DNA of 64,000 nt. Source: Alishewanella agri BL06. Lineage in GTDB: Bacteria > Pseudomonadota > Gammaproteobacteria > Enterobacterales > Alteromonadaceae. Positions 55,331 to 64,000 of this stretch are shown piece after piece. The stretch covers positions 310,001 to 374,000 of the forward strand of contig NZ_AKKU01000001.1 in assembly GCF_000272005.1 (NCBI RefSeq). Direction: 5' to 3'. Position numbers and translations under genes: made by a program. Each line of letters begins with the position of its first letter. The first letter of the stretch is position 1. The notes under the pieces were generated by a model. It saw only the letters and a program-made list of their open reading frames with translations, was not told where the DNA came from and did no database searches.

Positions 55331-55720
55331 ATGAAATTAACTGAACAACAATGGCGGGAGCGCCTGACCGATGAGCAATATCGGGTCACCCGCTTAAAAG
55401 GCACTGAGTATCCCTTTAGCGGTGAACTGCTGCACCATACCGCCGATGGGACCTATCATTGTGTTTGTTGTGGCACGGTGCTGTTCGACTCCGCAACCAA
55501 ATTTGATGCTGGCTGTGGTTGGCCCAGCTTTTACCAGGCCATTGAGAACAAGGTAAAATACCAACCTGATCACAGCCATGGTATGCAACGCATTGAAATT
55601 CTCTGTGCCACTTGTGATTGTCACCTGGGTCATGTTTTTGACGATGGTCCGGCTCCGACGGGGCAGCGCTACTGCGTTAATTCCGTGTCTTTAAGCTTTA
55701 AACATACGACTAAAGCCTAA
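55331..55720 (+). CDS. msrB: Peptide-methionine (R)-S-oxide reductase
   Basis: 129 residues. Zinc-binding Cys44/Cys47 (CVCC) and Cys92/Cys95 (CATC), the [11 protein letters not shown] motif, the LGHVFDDGP loop and the catalytic Cys115 (RYCVNSVSL) are all present, matching E. coli MsrB in spacing. It repairs the R-epimer of methionine sulfoxide. There is no msrA nearby. Its ATG is preceded by GAGGTAC-type ribosome site. Confidence 0.96.
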   Translation: MKLTEQQWRERLTDEQYRVTRLKGTEYPFSGELLHHTADGTYHCVCCGTVLFDSATKFDAGCGWPSFYQAIENKVKYQPDHSHGMQRIEILCATCDCHLGHVFDDGPAPTGQRYCVNSVSLSFKHTTKA

Positions 55721-55735
55721 AAAAACCTGTAATTG

Positions 55736-55765
55736 TTGTGGTAGGGTTTCATAATCCATTACAAT
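55736..55765 (+). promoter_or_regulatory. Candidate promoter of the second GAPDH gene
   Basis: -35-like TTGTGG (55736-55741), 18-base spacer and -10 TACAAT (55760-55765). A HexR-like half-site TGTAATT overlaps the -35 at 55729-55735, but its other half is not conserved. Confidence 0.4.
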
Positions 55766-55853
55766 AGGCCGCCTTTCATGACCGCTGTACCCTACAAGAA
55801 AGCGGCGAGGGCAACTCCGATTAATTCATCTTATTGAAGTAAAAGGCCTGAAA

Positions 55854-57305
55854 ATGACCCTATCACACGCAGAGCAGTACCAGAAGAGCTGGCAGGAGCG
55901 CCAGGAATACGCCGAAAATATGTTGCCAATTATTGGCCGTCTGTACCGTAATAAAGGCATTGAAGTGGTGATTTATGGTCGTCCGCTGGTCAGCGCGACT
56001 ACAATCGATATTATTAAAGCCCATAAAACCGTACAACGTTTTGAAGGTCAAAAGCTGCGTCTGCGGGAAAGCTTTCCGGTATTAGAAGCCGTTAGTAAGA
56101 TGAATCTGGCGCCGGGCCGGGTTGATATCGGTAAACTGGCTTATGCGTTTCTGTATAAAAATGTCGCTGAGGGGTTAACGCTGGAACAATATCTAGCGCG
56201 TGAGCTGGCGGATATTCTGGACCATGAAGATCAGGTTAAACCGGTTGATGTGGTGTTGTACGGTTTCGGTCGTATTGGTCGCTTACTGGCCCGGTTGATG
56301 TTAGAGCGCTCTGGCCCAAGCGTTAAATTACGTTTAAAAGCTATTGTTGTCCGTGGTGGTAAGCAGGGTGACTTGGAAAAGCGCGCCAGCTTATTGCGTC
56401 GTGACTCGATCCATGGCCCCTTTAATGGCAGCATCACAGTAGATGAAGAGAATCAGGGTATTAAAGCCAATGGTACCTTTATCAAAGTGATTTATGCCAA
56501 TTCACCGGAAGAAGTGGATTACACTGCTTACGGTATCGATAACGCGCTGATCGTCGATAACACCGGTATCTTTAAAGATGACGTCGGCCTGTCGGTGCAT
56601 CTGAAGAGCAAAGGGGCAGCCAAAGTATTACTGACGGCACCGGCCAAAGGGGATGTGCCAAACGTGGTGTATGGTGTCAACCAGCATATGATCACGGCCG
56701 AGCATAAAATTGTCTCAGCAGCCAGCTGTACCACTAATGCCATTACGCCAGTATTAAAGGCGTTGAACGATGAGTTTGGTATTCGTAACGGTCACGTTGA
56801 AACGGTACACTCTTATACCAACGATCAGAATTTGATCGATAACTTCCACAAAGCTGAACGTCGCGGCCGGGCGGCACCATTAAATATGGTACTGACCTCA
56901 ACGGGCGCTGCCAGTGCCGTAGCTAAGGCGTTGCCTGAGCTAAAAGGCAAGTTAACCGGTAATGCGATCCGGGTGCCGACGCCAAACGTGTCAATGGCTA
57001 TTCTGTCGCTGAACCTGAACCGTGAAACCAGCAAAGACGAGCTAAACCAGTTCTTACAAAATACCTCTTTATTCTCAGAGCTGCAGGATCAGATCGACTT
57101 TACCAGCTCAACTGAAATCGTATCGTCAGATCTGGTTGGCTCACGCTACGCCGGCGTGGTTGACTCTCAGGCGACCATTGTTGATGGCGACCGCTGCGTG
57201 TTATACGTTTGGTATGATAACGAGTTCGGTTACAGTGTACAGGTAACCCGCGTGATGAACGAAATGGCCGGCATCAAATACCCAACGCTGCCAGTTGCCA
57301 AATAA
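55854..57305 (+). CDS. Long-form glyceraldehyde-3-phosphate dehydrogenase (second GAPDH)
   Basis: 483 residues, about 150 more than gap. Residues 1-130 are a helical extension not found in canonical GAPDH. The Rossmann motif GFGRIGRLLARLM is at 137-149, catalytic Cys292 in SAASCTTN and His319 in ETVHSYTNDQ, so the enzyme should be active. The Asp of the NAD site (VAINDLGD in gap) is replaced here by VVRGGKQ, suggesting that NADP or dual specificity is possible. Its role may be in gluconeogenesis, as for other GapB/GapC types; this is inference. A strong terminator follows. Confidence 0.9.
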   Translation: MTLSHAEQYQKSWQERQEYAENMLPIIGRLYRNKGIEVVIYGRPLVSATTIDIIKAHKTVQRFEGQKLRLRESFPVLEAVSKMNLAPGRVDIGKLAYAFLYKNVAEGLTLEQYLARELADILDHEDQVKPVDVVLYGFGRIGRLLARLMLERSGPSVKLRLKAIVVRGGKQGDLEKRASLLRRDSIHGPFNGSITVDEENQGIKANGTFIKVIYANSPEEVDYTAYGIDNALIVDNTGIFKDDVGLSVHLKSKGAAKVLLTAPAKGDVPNVVYGVNQHMITAEHKIVSAASCTTNAITPVLKALNDEFGIRNGHVETVHSYTNDQNLIDNFHKAERRGRAAPLNMVLTSTGAASAVAKALPELKGKLTGNAIRVPTPNVSMAILSLNLNRETSKDELNQFLQNTSLFSELQDQIDFTSSTEIVSSDLVGSRYAGVVDSQATIVDGDRCVLYVWYDNEFGYSVQVTRVMNEMAGIKYPTLPVAK

Positions 57306-57320
57306 GCGTAATCCGCTACT

Positions 57321-57349
57321 AAAAAACCCGCCTCGCAGCGGGTTTTTTT
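57321..57349 (+). terminator. Intrinsic terminator of the second GAPDH gene
   Basis: The stem AAAACCCGC/GCGGGTTTT with a six-base loop ends in a run of T (57343-57349). The T tract is the outer edge of the inverted repeat that follows. Confidence 0.9.
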
Positions 57350-57414
57350 ATCCACAGCACTCCGGTACCGGCCTGACCTCTGAGCTCGTACCGGTACCGG
57401 AGTGCTGTGGATAA
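57348..57414. repeat. Perfect 24-bp inverted repeat with DnaA boxes at both ends
   Basis: Arms at 57348-57371 and 57391-57414 are exact reverse complements, with a 19-base centre. The outer nine bases of each arm are TTATCCACA, the consensus DnaA box, in inverted orientation. The inner ends hold the palindrome CCGGTACCGG. It lies between two terminators, so it is transcribed little from either side. Confidence 0.85.
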
Positions 57415-57433
57415 GTGCAGTGGATAGCAGCCA

Positions 57434-57460
57434 TAAAAAAAGCCAGCACTAGGCTGGCTT
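57434..57460 (-). terminator. Intrinsic terminator of the cold-shock gene
   Basis: Stem AAGCCAGC/GCTGGCTT (57440-57447, 57453-57460) with loop ACTAG; on the reverse strand it is followed by seven T residues. It ends 20 bases past the csp stop. Confidence 0.85.
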
Positions 57461-57479
57461 CTTGCAATTCGGTATCGAA

Positions 57480-57692
57480 TTAGCCGATAACAGTTACGTT
57501 AGCAGCTTGTGGGCCTTTTTGGCCTTGTTCGATTTCGAAAGCCACTTTTTGGCCTTCGTTCAGGGTTTTGTAACCATCAGTTTGGATAGCACGGAAGTGA
57601 ACGAAAGCGTCAGCGCCGCCGTTGTCTTGAGTGATAAAACCGAAACCTTTGTCAGCGTTGAACCACTTAACTACACCAGTTACTTTAGCCAT
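57480..57692 (-). CDS. CspA-family cold-shock protein
   Basis: 70 residues, a single cold-shock domain. RNP1 is KGFGFIT (residues 15-21) and RNP2 DAFVHF, with aromatic residues that bind single-stranded nucleic acid. Such proteins act as RNA chaperones. A strong AGGAG ribosome site sits seven bases before the ATG, and the promoter candidate gives a leader of about 170 bases, like cspA-type genes. Which csp paralogue this is cannot be told. Confidence 0.95.
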   Translation of the reverse strand: MAKVTGVVKWFNADKGFGFITQDNGGADAFVHFRAIQTDGYKTLNEGQKVAFEIEQGQKGPQAANVTVIG

Positions 57693-58020
57693 GAGAGACT
57701 CCTAAAAATTTTGATAAATGTAATAACGCAAAATGCGCTTTTAGCCTGACTGTTACTTATGTGGCCAAACGTGCGTGAATCTTCAGGACATGACTTACAA
57801 GCGAAGCTGTGTAGCGAAGTTTTCAAAAACAAGTTGTTACATAGGTCTGTACTACAGGCCGGACATCACTATAACAGGTATTGCAGGAATGTATAGCTTT
57901 ATCGGTGAATAATTTAGCGAAATAGCAAACTACTGCCATAATGCCGCTGTCAGTATAAGTTTGCAGCAGGTTTATAAGCGCTGCGCGGGGTAATGGACGC
58001 TGCCAGTCACAAACTTCACT
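57693..58020 (-). promoter_or_regulatory. csp promoter and long 5' leader
   Basis: On the reverse strand, -35 TATACA (57895-57890), 16-base spacer, and -10 TATAGT (57873-57868). Transcription should start near 57861, giving a leader of about 169 bases before the csp ATG. Long leaders are typical of cold-induced csp mRNAs, where they act as thermosensors; the structure was not computed. A small hairpin (CGCAAAATGCG) lies at about 57727-57737. No gene is supported in this 330-base stretch. Confidence 0.55.
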
Positions 58021-58023
58021 CAT

Positions 58024-58048
58024 AAAAAAAGGCCGGAGAACCGGCCTT
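58024..58048 (-). terminator. Intrinsic terminator of ald
   Basis: The stem AAGGCCGG/CCGGCCTT with an AGAA loop (58029-58048). On the reverse strand it is followed by seven T residues, 19 bases after the ald stop. Confidence 0.9.
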
Positions 58049-58066
58049 GGGTAACACAGGATTAAC

Positions 58067-59185
58067 TTAGCCGGCAATAGCTTCGGCTGGCGCGACGAAT
58101 GGCAGGTTCAGCGCCTGAGCAACACCCTCGTTGGTCACTTTACCACGATACACGTTCAAACCGGCCAGCAAGTGCTGGTCATCCAACAGCGCTTGTTTGT
58201 AGCCTTTATTGGCTAAACGCAGAATAAATGGCAGCGTCGCGTTATTCAGGGCGAAAGTTGACGTGCGTGGTACCGCGCCAGGCATGTTAGCAACACAGTA
58301 GTGGACGACGTCATCAACGATATAAGTTGGATCAGCGTGCGTGGTCGCCTTAGAGGTCTCAACACAGCCACCCTGATCGATAGCCACGTCAACAATAGCT
58401 GAACCTGGTTTCATGCGTTTGATATGCTCTTTGGTCACCAGCTTAGGTGCTGCTGCGCCTGGTACCAGCACGCCACCGATCACTAAGTCAGCTGCCAACA
58501 CTTCCTGCTCCAGGGCGTCCGCAGTAGAGTATACCGCTTTAACGGCACCGTTAAACTGCGCATTGATGCGACGCAGCACGTCTACGCTACGATCCAGAAC
58601 GGTCACATCGGCACCTAAACCTACCGCCATTTGCGCGGCGTTAGTACCGACCATGCCGCCACCGATCACCACAACTTTTGCTGGCGCTACGCCTGGTACA
58701 CCACCTAACAGCATACCGCGGCCACCACAAGATTTCTCCAGCGCTCGGGCACCGGCCTGAATTGACATCCGGCCGGCCACTTCTGACATCGGTGCTAACA
58801 GAGGTAAACCGCCTTTGCTGTCGGTTACCGTTTCATAAGCGATACAGACCGCGCCTGATTTGATCAGATCGGCAGTTTGCTCTGGATCCGGCGCTAAGTG
58901 CAGATAAGTAAACAGAATTTGACCGTCACGCAGCATGGCGCGCTCAACGGCTTGTGGCTCTTTTACCTTAACAATCATCTCGGCTTTGGCGAAGACTTCA
59001 GCTGCCGTGCTCAGCACAGTGGCACCGGCCGCCTGATAATCTTCATCGGTAAAACCGATGCCAATACCGGCATTGTGTTCAACAAAGACGCTGTGGCCGT
59101 GGCCAATGACTTCACGGACGCTGGCAGGCGTCATGCCGACACGGTATTCATGGTTTTTTATTTCTTTTGGTACACCGATGATCAT
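58067..59185 (-). CDS. ald: Alanine dehydrogenase
   Basis: 372 residues from ATG 59185 ([20 protein letters not shown]), with AAGGTG six bases upstream; the GTG at 59194 only extends the frame. [10 protein letters not shown] and [14 protein letters not shown] contain the substrate-binding residues, and [30 protein letters not shown] is the NAD-binding fold, with a catalytic region [20 protein letters not shown]. The enzyme interconverts alanine with pyruvate and ammonia. It is divergent from lrp, a common arrangement in which Lrp controls ald. Confidence 0.95.
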   Translation of the reverse strand: MIIGVPKEIKNHEYRVGMTPASVREVIGHGHSVFVEHNAGIGIGFTDEDYQAAGATVLSTAAEVFAKAEMIVKVKEPQAVERAMLRDGQILFTYLHLAPDPEQTADLIKSGAVCIAYETVTDSKGGLPLLAPMSEVAGRMSIQAGARALEKSCGGRGMLLGGVPGVAPAKVVVIGGGMVGTNAAQMAVGLGADVTVLDRSVDVLRRINAQFNGAVKAVYSTADALEQEVLAADLVIGGVLVPGAAAPKLVTKEHIKRMKPGSAIVDVAIDQGGCVETSKATTHADPTYIVDDVVHYCVANMPGAVPRTSTFALNNATLPFILRLANKGYKQALLDDQHLLAGLNVYRGKVTNEGVAQALNLPFVAPAEAIAG

Positions 59186-59224
59186 AAGTTTCACCTTGGT
59201 TGGGTTTGGGTAAAATTTTTGCGC

Positions 59225-59230
59225 AGTATA
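59225..59230 (-). promoter_or_regulatory. Candidate -10 of ald in the ald-lrp divergent region
   Basis: TATACT on the reverse strand, 40 bases upstream of the ald start, in an AT-rich region between ald and lrp where Lrp binding would be expected. The -35 is weak, consistent with an activator-dependent promoter. Confidence 0.45.
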
Positions 59231-59320
59231 GCGATAAAAAACCAGAATTAATGCTTGTTTTAAAACGCCAAAATAGTAGAAAATCCTGTTTACGTGCTCG
59301 TGTTGGAATTTTATGCTGCT

Positions 59321-59806
59321 ATGTACTCTTTAAATAAGAGCGTCAAGAAGTTAGATCGGATTGACCGCAAAATTCTGGTGGAATTACAAAAGGATGGCCG
59401 CTTAGCCAATGTCGAGCTGGCCAGAAGGGTCGGGCTAAGTCCCACACCTTGTCTGGAGCGGGTGCGCAAGCTGGAAGCGGAAGGTTTTATCCTCGGTTAT
59501 AACGCCCAGGTTGACCCGCATAAAGTGGGGGCTGCCTTGTTAGTCTTTGTAGAAATTACCCTGAGTAAAACCTCACCGGAAGATTTCGATGAATTTAGTA
59601 AAGCGGTGCAGAAGTTAACCGAGATTCAGGAATGCCATCTGGTGTCGGGCAGTTTTGATTTCTTATTAAAAACCCGGGTTGCCAATATGGCGGCGTATCG
59701 GGAACTGTTGGGAGAAACCCTGCTGCGGCTGCCCAGTGTGCGCGAGAGCCGAACTTATGTGGTGATGGAAGAAGTCAAACAAAGCAGTTTTGTGGCGATA
59801 CCCTGA
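59321..59806 (+). CDS. lrp: Leucine-responsive regulatory protein Lrp
   Basis: 161 residues from ATG 59321 (MYSLNKSVKKLDRIDRKIL); a GTG at 59294 only extends the frame. An AsnC-type winged helix DGRLANVELARRVGLSPTPCLERVRKLE is followed by the RAM domain, LLVFVEITLSKTSPEDF, EIQECHLVSGSFDFLLKTRV, and LPSVRESRTYVVMEEVKQS, which are nearly the same as in E. coli Lrp. It is a global regulator of amino acid metabolism. The neighbouring ald is a likely local target. Ribosome site is weak. Confidence 0.95.
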   Translation: MYSLNKSVKKLDRIDRKILVELQKDGRLANVELARRVGLSPTPCLERVRKLEAEGFILGYNAQVDPHKVGAALLVFVEITLSKTSPEDFDEFSKAVQKLTEIQECHLVSGSFDFLLKTRVANMAAYRELLGETLLRLPSVRESRTYVVMEEVKQSSFVAIP

Positions 59807-59990
59807 GCAACAGCACAAAGTGCCGGACGTCGCGTCTAAGCTGGCGTTCAGCTTCGGTTAGCTAGACTGGCCGCAATCATGCCAGAAAGATGCACTTTTC
59901 AGACGGCTCTGGTAACCTAAGCACAGCACTCCGCACAGCGGTTCGTTCGCGCCTGATTGGCGCCAGTTAGTTTAAGGAGCGGAGCAAAAA

Positions 59991-62525
59991 ATGAAATTAG
60001 AGGCCTTTCATTTGCAAAGCAAAGTATTTTTTTCGTTAAATGGTGTCCAGCGTTTGCTCGAAGTAGGGTTAATCCTATGCTCTGCGCTTGCCATTTTTAT
60101 GTTACTGGCACTGATCTCTTTTGACCCTGCCGATCCGAGCTGGTCACAAACCGGCTATCAACAACAAGTTAATAACTATGCCGGCCGCACTGGCGCCTGG
60201 CTGGCTGATGTGCTGTTATTCAGCTTTGGTTGGATTGCCTATCTGTTGCCTTTTTTTGTGGCGCTTTGTGGCTATCTGCTATTTAAGCGCTTTAAAGATC
60301 TGATCAGTCTCGATTATCTGATTTTAGGCTTGCGTATTTTCGGGTTGATCCTGACGTTATGCGCTGCTACTGCAATCAGCAGTATGAATTTTAACGATAT
60401 TTACTACTTCTCTTCCGGTGGTGTGCTGGGCGATATGCTGAGCAGCAGCCTGTTACCCTACTTTAATTTTATCGGCACCAGTTTGTTATTACTGTGCGCC
60501 TTTGCCACCGGCTTAACGCTGCTAACCGGCATCTCCTGGTTAACGGTTGCGGATCACTTAGGGGCCGGCTGTTTTTATCTGTTTAGTAAACTGGCGCAGC
60601 ACTTTTCGGCCAAACCTTTACCAGAGCCGGTGTTTACCGAAACAGACGCCGATGCCTTACCCGCGCCAAAAGCCCGCCGGGTTAAACGCGAGGTTACGGA
60701 GCAGGATACCAGCTGGGCGGATTCAGAGCAGGAGCTGGAGCCACAATTTAGCTGGCCACCTGTTGCTGAGCCTGAGCTGAAACGCAAAGAGCCGTTACCG
60801 ATCCGGCCGCTGGATGAGCGCACCGAAGGCAGAGCTTATTACAGCGTCGATACCCTGGCCGATGAACAGTTATCCTTCAGTGCTGTGGATGATCCGGTCG
60901 ACGCTGCCCATATCAGCCGCACCTTCCGCGAGATTGAAACCGAGGAAGAATTGCACCCGCTACTGCGCTATCCGGAAGACGACAATGTGGCGCAGCCGGA
61001 AGAAGACGATAGCCAGGAAGTGACCCATTCGCTGGAAGAGTTACCCTCATTAGCCTTACTGGATCGTCCTGACAAAGCCACCAACCCCATCGATCCTGCT
61101 GATTTAGAACGGGTATCAAGGTTGGTCGAGGCCAAGTTACTGGACTTTAACGTCGAAGCCAGGGTCGTTGGCGTACACCCTGGGCCGGTAGTCACCCGCT
61201 TTGAACTGGATCTGGCCCCCGGTGTCAAAGTCAGTAAAATTACCGGCCTGGCTAAAGATCTCGCCCGCTCGTTATCGGCCATTAGTGTACGGGTGGTCGA
61301 GGTGATTCCGGGTAAAAGTTTTATCGGCTTAGAGCTGCCAAACCAGCACCGCGAAATTGTGCGTTTGTCAGAAGTGATTGGCGATGAGGTGTTTAACGAA
61401 TCAAAATCAGCGCTGACGATGGTGCTCGGTAAAGATATCGCCGGTAAATCGGTGGTGGCCGATCTGGCAAAAATGCCACACTTACTGGTTGCCGGTACCA
61501 CCGGCTCGGGTAAGTCGGTTGGCGTTAACGTGATGATTTGTAGCTTACTGTATAAATCCACGCCGGATGATGTGCGCTTTATTATGATCGACCCGAAGAT
61601 GCTGGAGCTGTCGATTTATGAGGGCATCCCGCATCTGCTGACCGAAGTGGTGACCGATATGAAAGATGCGGCCAATGCGCTGCGCTGGTGTGTCGGTGAG
61701 ATGGAACGGCGTTACAAGCTGATGTCAGCGATGGGCGTGCGTAACCTGAAGGGCTATAACGCCAAGATTAAAGAGGCGATTGTCGAAGGGCAGCCACTAA
61801 AAGATCCGCTGTGGAAACCCTCTGATGATATGCGCGACAGCGCGCCTTACCTGGAAAAACTACCGGCCATTGTCGTAGTGATCGACGAATTTGCCGACAT
61901 GATGATGATTGTCGGTAAGAAAGTCGAAGAGCTGATTGCCCGCATCGCTCAAAAAGCCCGGGCAGCAGGTATTCACTTAATCCTTGCCACGCAGCGGCCG
62001 TCAGTGGATGTCATCACCGGTTTAATTAAGGCCAATATTCCGACCCGGATCGCCTTTCAGGTATCGTCGAAAATTGACTCGCGCACTATTCTTGATCAAC
62101 AGGGTGCCGAGAGCCTGCTTGGCCAGGGTGATATGTTATATCTGCCGCCGGGCTCCGGTGTGCCGACCCGGGTGCACGGCGCCTTTGTTGATGACCACGA
62201 AGTGCATGCGGTGGTTGCCGACTGGAAAAAACGCGGCAAACCGCAGTACTTACCCGAAATCTTAAGTGGCGAAACCACCGAAGAGAACTTATTGCCCGGT
62301 GAAGTTATCGTAGGCGAAGAGGGTGAAGCCGATCCGCTGTACGATCAGGCAGTGGCTTTTGTCATTGAATCACGCCGGGCCTCGGTTTCTGGTGTGCAAC
62401 GGAAATTCCGGATCGGCTATAATCGCGCTGCCCGTCTGGTCGAGCAGATGGAGCATAGCGGGTTAGTCAGCCCACCGGGCCACAATGGTAACCGCGAAGT
62501 TTTGGTTCCTAACAGAGGTAATTAA
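59991..62525 (+). CDS. ftsK: DNA translocase FtsK
   Basis: 844 residues. Four to five N-terminal membrane helices anchor it at the division septum (residues about 25-195). A Glu/Asp-rich linker (about 210-370) is shorter than in E. coli FtsK. The motor domain has Walker [10 protein letters not shown] (about 502) and Walker [12 protein letters not shown] (about 627-637). The C-terminal gamma winged helix (about 780-844, [23 protein letters not shown]) reads KOPS sequences. It pumps chromosome ends apart and activates XerCD. AAGGAG precedes the ATG. The stop overlaps the lolA start (TAATG). Confidence 0.97.
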   Translation: MKLEAFHLQSKVFFSLNGVQRLLEVGLILCSALAIFMLLALISFDPADPSWSQTGYQQQVNNYAGRTGAWLADVLLFSFGWIAYLLPFFVALCGYLLFKRFKDLISLDYLILGLRIFGLILTLCAATAISSMNFNDIYYFSSGGVLGDMLSSSLLPYFNFIGTSLLLLCAFATGLTLLTGISWLTVADHLGAGCFYLFSKLAQHFSAKPLPEPVFTETDADALPAPKARRVKREVTEQDTSWADSEQELEPQFSWPPVAEPELKRKEPLPIRPLDERTEGRAYYSVDTLADEQLSFSAVDDPVDAAHISRTFREIETEEELHPLLRYPEDDNVAQPEEDDSQEVTHSLEELPSLALLDRPDKATNPIDPADLERVSRLVEAKLLDFNVEARVVGVHPGPVVTRFELDLAPGVKVSKITGLAKDLARSLSAISVRVVEVIPGKSFIGLELPNQHREIVRLSEVIGDEVFNESKSALTMVLGKDIAGKSVVADLAKMPHLLVAGTTGSGKSVGVNVMICSLLYKSTPDDVRFIMIDPKMLELSIYEGIPHLLTEVVTDMKDAANALRWCVGEMERRYKLMSAMGVRNLKGYNAKIKEAIVEGQPLKDPLWKPSDDMRDSAPYLEKLPAIVVVIDEFADMMMIVGKKVEELIARIAQKARAAGIHLILATQRPSVDVITGLIKANIPTRIAFQVSSKIDSRTILDQQGAESLLGQGDMLYLPPGSGVPTRVHGAFVDDHEVHAVVADWKKRGKPQYLPEILSGETTEENLLPGEVIVGEEGEADPLYDQAVAFVIESRRASVSGVQRKFRIGYNRAARLVEQMEHSGLVSPPGHNGNREVLVPNRGN

Positions 62526-63229
62526 TGCGTAAATTGGCAACAGCTCTGGTTTATTCAGCAGTAGTATTAACAGCGGCGTTAAGTGCGCCCCTGACTGCAC
62601 AAACTGTGGAAGTGGTACCACGGCCAGATTTTGCGCCTCATATGCAAGCGCTGCGGCAACAACGTCTGAGCGCTGAGGATGCCAGTGCTGAACTGATGCA
62701 ACAGCTGGCGCGCATTAGCAGCTATACCGCGAATTATCAGCAGAAAGTTTATGATATTCAGCAGCAAGTGCTGCAGGAAGGTAAAGGGCAGTTGGCCTTA
62801 AAACAAGGCGCGCGCTTTCGTTTCGAAAGTACAGAGCCGGAGCCGTCTTTATTAGTCAGTGATGGTAAAACGCTGTGGGTTTACAATGAGCTGCTGGAGC
62901 AGGTCAGTATTTACGATGCACAAAGCGAAGTCGGGCAAACCCCTTTTGCTTTGCTGACCTCAACCGATGAAGCGTTATGGCAGCAGTATCAGGTCACTAA
63001 GCAGGAACAGAGCTTTTTTATCCACCCGTTAAACAGCGATAATCCGGTACAACAATTACTGTTAACCTTTAGCCAGGACAAGCTAATTGAAATGCAGGTG
63101 ATTGATATTAACCAGCAACAAAGCGTATTTTTGTTTAGCGATATTAAACTGAATCCGCAGATTGCCGAGCGGCAGTTTAGCTTTAAGGTCACGTCTAACC
63201 TGGACGTCGATGATCAACGGCAGCGTTAA
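62525..63229 (+). CDS. lolA: Outer-membrane lipoprotein carrier protein LolA
   Basis: 234 residues. A signal peptide ends at LTAQ near residue 25, then a LolA-like half-barrel: ELMQQLARISSYTANYQQKVYD, then GKGQLALKQGARFRFESTEPEPSLLVSDGKTLWVYNEL and FALLTS segments. The ftsK-lolA-rarA order is conserved in gammaproteobacteria. LolA shuttles lipoproteins across the periplasm to LolB. Both ends overlap neighbours by one base (TAATG), so the three genes are coupled. The insertion near residue 30-40 (PHMQALRQQRLSAEDAS) is ordinary. Confidence 0.95.
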   Translation: MRKLATALVYSAVVLTAALSAPLTAQTVEVVPRPDFAPHMQALRQQRLSAEDASAELMQQLARISSYTANYQQKVYDIQQQVLQEGKGQLALKQGARFRFESTEPEPSLLVSDGKTLWVYNELLEQVSIYDAQSEVGQTPFALLTSTDEALWQQYQVTKQEQSFFIHPLNSDNPVQQLLLTFSQDKLIEMQVIDINQQQSVFLFSDIKLNPQIAERQFSFKVTSNLDVDDQRQR

Positions 63230-64000
63230 TGGCCAGTTTATCGCTGGATTTTGGTGCCGACTTCCGGCCATTAGCCGCCCGCCTCAGACCGGCGCAACTT
63301 AAAGACTATGTGGGTCAGCAACACCTGCTGGCCGACGGCTCGCCATTGCAGCAGGCGATTTTGGCCGGCCGGGTGCATTCGTTAATCCTGTGGGGACCAC
63401 CGGGTACCGGTAAAACCACATTGGCCGAGCTGATTGCTGGCCATGCCAAAGCCCAAATGCAGCGGTTGTCGGCGGTCACGGCCGGCATTAAAGAAATCCG
63501 TGACAGTATTCAGCAAGCCAAACTGCACCAGCAGCAGTATCAGCAACGCACCTTACTGTTTGTCGATGAAGTGCATCGTTTTAATAAAGCGCAGCAGGAT
63601 GCCTTTTTACCGCATATCGAAGATGGCACCATTATCTTTATTGGCGCCACCACCGAAAACCCGGCTTTTGCCCTTAACAACGCTATTTTATCCCGCGCCC
63701 GGGTCTGTGTGCTGAAGCCACTGACCGAAGCAGACTTACAACAGGTGCTGGCGCGTGCGCTGTCTGACGCTGAACTTGGCTTAGGCGCACAACAATTAAC
63801 GCTAGAGCCGGCAGCTGAGCAGCTATTACTGCGCTTAGCTAATGGCGATGCCCGGCGCTTACTGAATTTACTGGAACAACTGGCAGAGCTCTCACCGGCA
63901 CAGTCTGAACTGACGGTGGCGCAGGTGCAGCAAATTGTGCCGCAGCAACTGCCAGGCTTTGACCGTGATGGCGATCTGTTTTACGACCTGATTTCTGCCT
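63229..64000 (+). CDS. rarA: Replication-associated recombination protein A (N-terminal part, cut by window edge)
   Basis: 257 codons are in the window, with no stop. An AAA+ clamp-loader-like ATPase: LRPAQLKDYVGQQHLL, Walker A GPPGTGKTT (56-64), Walker B LLFVDEVHRF (about 109-118), then GATTENPAFALNNAILSRARV with the sensor-1/arginine-finger region. RarA/MgsA acts at stalled replication forks with SSB. Its start overlaps the lolA stop (TAATG), in the usual lolA-rarA order. Confidence 0.96.
   Translation, partial: MASLSLDFGADFRPLAARLRPAQLKDYVGQQHLLADGSPLQQAILAGRVHSLILWGPPGTGKTTLAELIAGHAKAQMQRLSAVTAGIKEIRDSIQQAKLHQQQYQQRTLLFVDEVHRFNKAQQDAFLPHIEDGTIIFIGATTENPAFALNNAILSRARVCVLKPLTEADLQQVLARALSDAELGLGAQQLTLEPAAEQLLLRLANGDARRLLNLLEQLAELSPAQSELTVAQVQQIVPQQLPGFDRDGDLFYDLISA

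Noticed and set aside
57823-58077. 84-codon reverse frame between ald and csp
   Set aside because: Overlaps the ald terminator and the csp promoter, with no ribosome site or family.
60968-61561. 197-codon open frame opposite ftsK
   Set aside because: Shadow of the ftsK linker and motor; Ser/Thr-rich translation without motifs.
1-64000. Mobile elements, prophage, CRISPR arrays, tRNA or rRNA genes
   Set aside because: No transposase, integrase, repeat-spacer array, cloverleaf or rRNA sequence was seen.

Overview
The window is an ordinary, gene-dense chromosomal segment of a gammaproteobacterium. Gene content (TamAB, Fnr with all four cluster cysteines, Lrp, SOS-controlled yebG, a complete cbb3 oxidase locus next to fnr-uspE-ttcA, two GAPDH genes and what look like HexR operators) fits Alteromonadales-type marine or freshwater bacteria. 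Rheinheimera, Alishewanella or Shewanella-like relatives are my best guess, by inference from order and protein style only. I see no transposase, integrase, prophage, CRISPR array, rRNA or tRNA, and no stretch with obviously foreign composition.

Layout. 1-2415: tamB (cut by the left edge) and tamA, reverse strand. 2682-4152: a FabH-like ketoacyl synthase and a small free-standing glycogen-binding (CBM48) protein, convergent. 4538-11224: a tightly coupled row of RND adaptor, RND permease carrying an extra C-terminal DUF805 domain, a lactate-permease family transporter, and a DUF2007 protein. 11250-14801: serine dehydratase, CoA-type Nudix hydrolase and PabB, reverse. 14900-18499: class I fumarase and a secreted S9 peptidase. 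18545-19926: an orphan periplasmic binding protein and an FMN reductase. 20024-23568: an extended -10 promoter, a cobalamin riboswitch and the vitamin B12 import/adenosylation operon btuD-btuC-cobO-btuF. 23565-26264: a small lipoprotein, a patatin-like protein and a dGTPase-family enzyme. 26349-31297: LexA-controlled yebG, an alanine/glycine symporter, a SYLF lipoprotein, AlaA and a Bax-type glucosaminidase. 31357-41231: ttcA, uspE, fnr, a TauE/SafE-family membrane protein, ccoS, ccoI, ccoH, ccoP, ccoQ, ccoO, ccoN, all reverse: a microaerobic respiration block. 41522-43887: a small lipoprotein, a hexose-phosphate mutarotase and gap. 44118-53416: malQ, glgB, glgX, gnd, purT, a glycogen breakdown/branching and pentose-phosphate block. 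53585-57305: a chemoreceptor, msrB and a second, long GAPDH. 57480-59806: a cold-shock protein, alanine dehydrogenase and Lrp. 59991-64000: ftsK, lolA, and rarA (cut by the right edge).

How the genes fit together. Three themes recur: carbon storage and central carbon flux (CBM48 protein, mutarotase, gap, malQ-glgB-glgX-gnd, second GAPDH, fumarase, lactate permease family); alanine/serine nitrogen metabolism (sdaA, symporter, alaA, ald, lrp); and low-oxygen respiration (cco genes, fnr, uspE). The most informative regulatory observation is a pair of HexR-type palindromes in the gap/malQ divergent promoter, one over the gap -10 element and one just upstream of the malQ -35. The most puzzling structure is a perfect 24-bp inverted repeat behind the second GAPDH gene whose outer ends are consensus DnaA boxes. 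I did not find a clearly new multi-gene system; the candidates below are local oddities.
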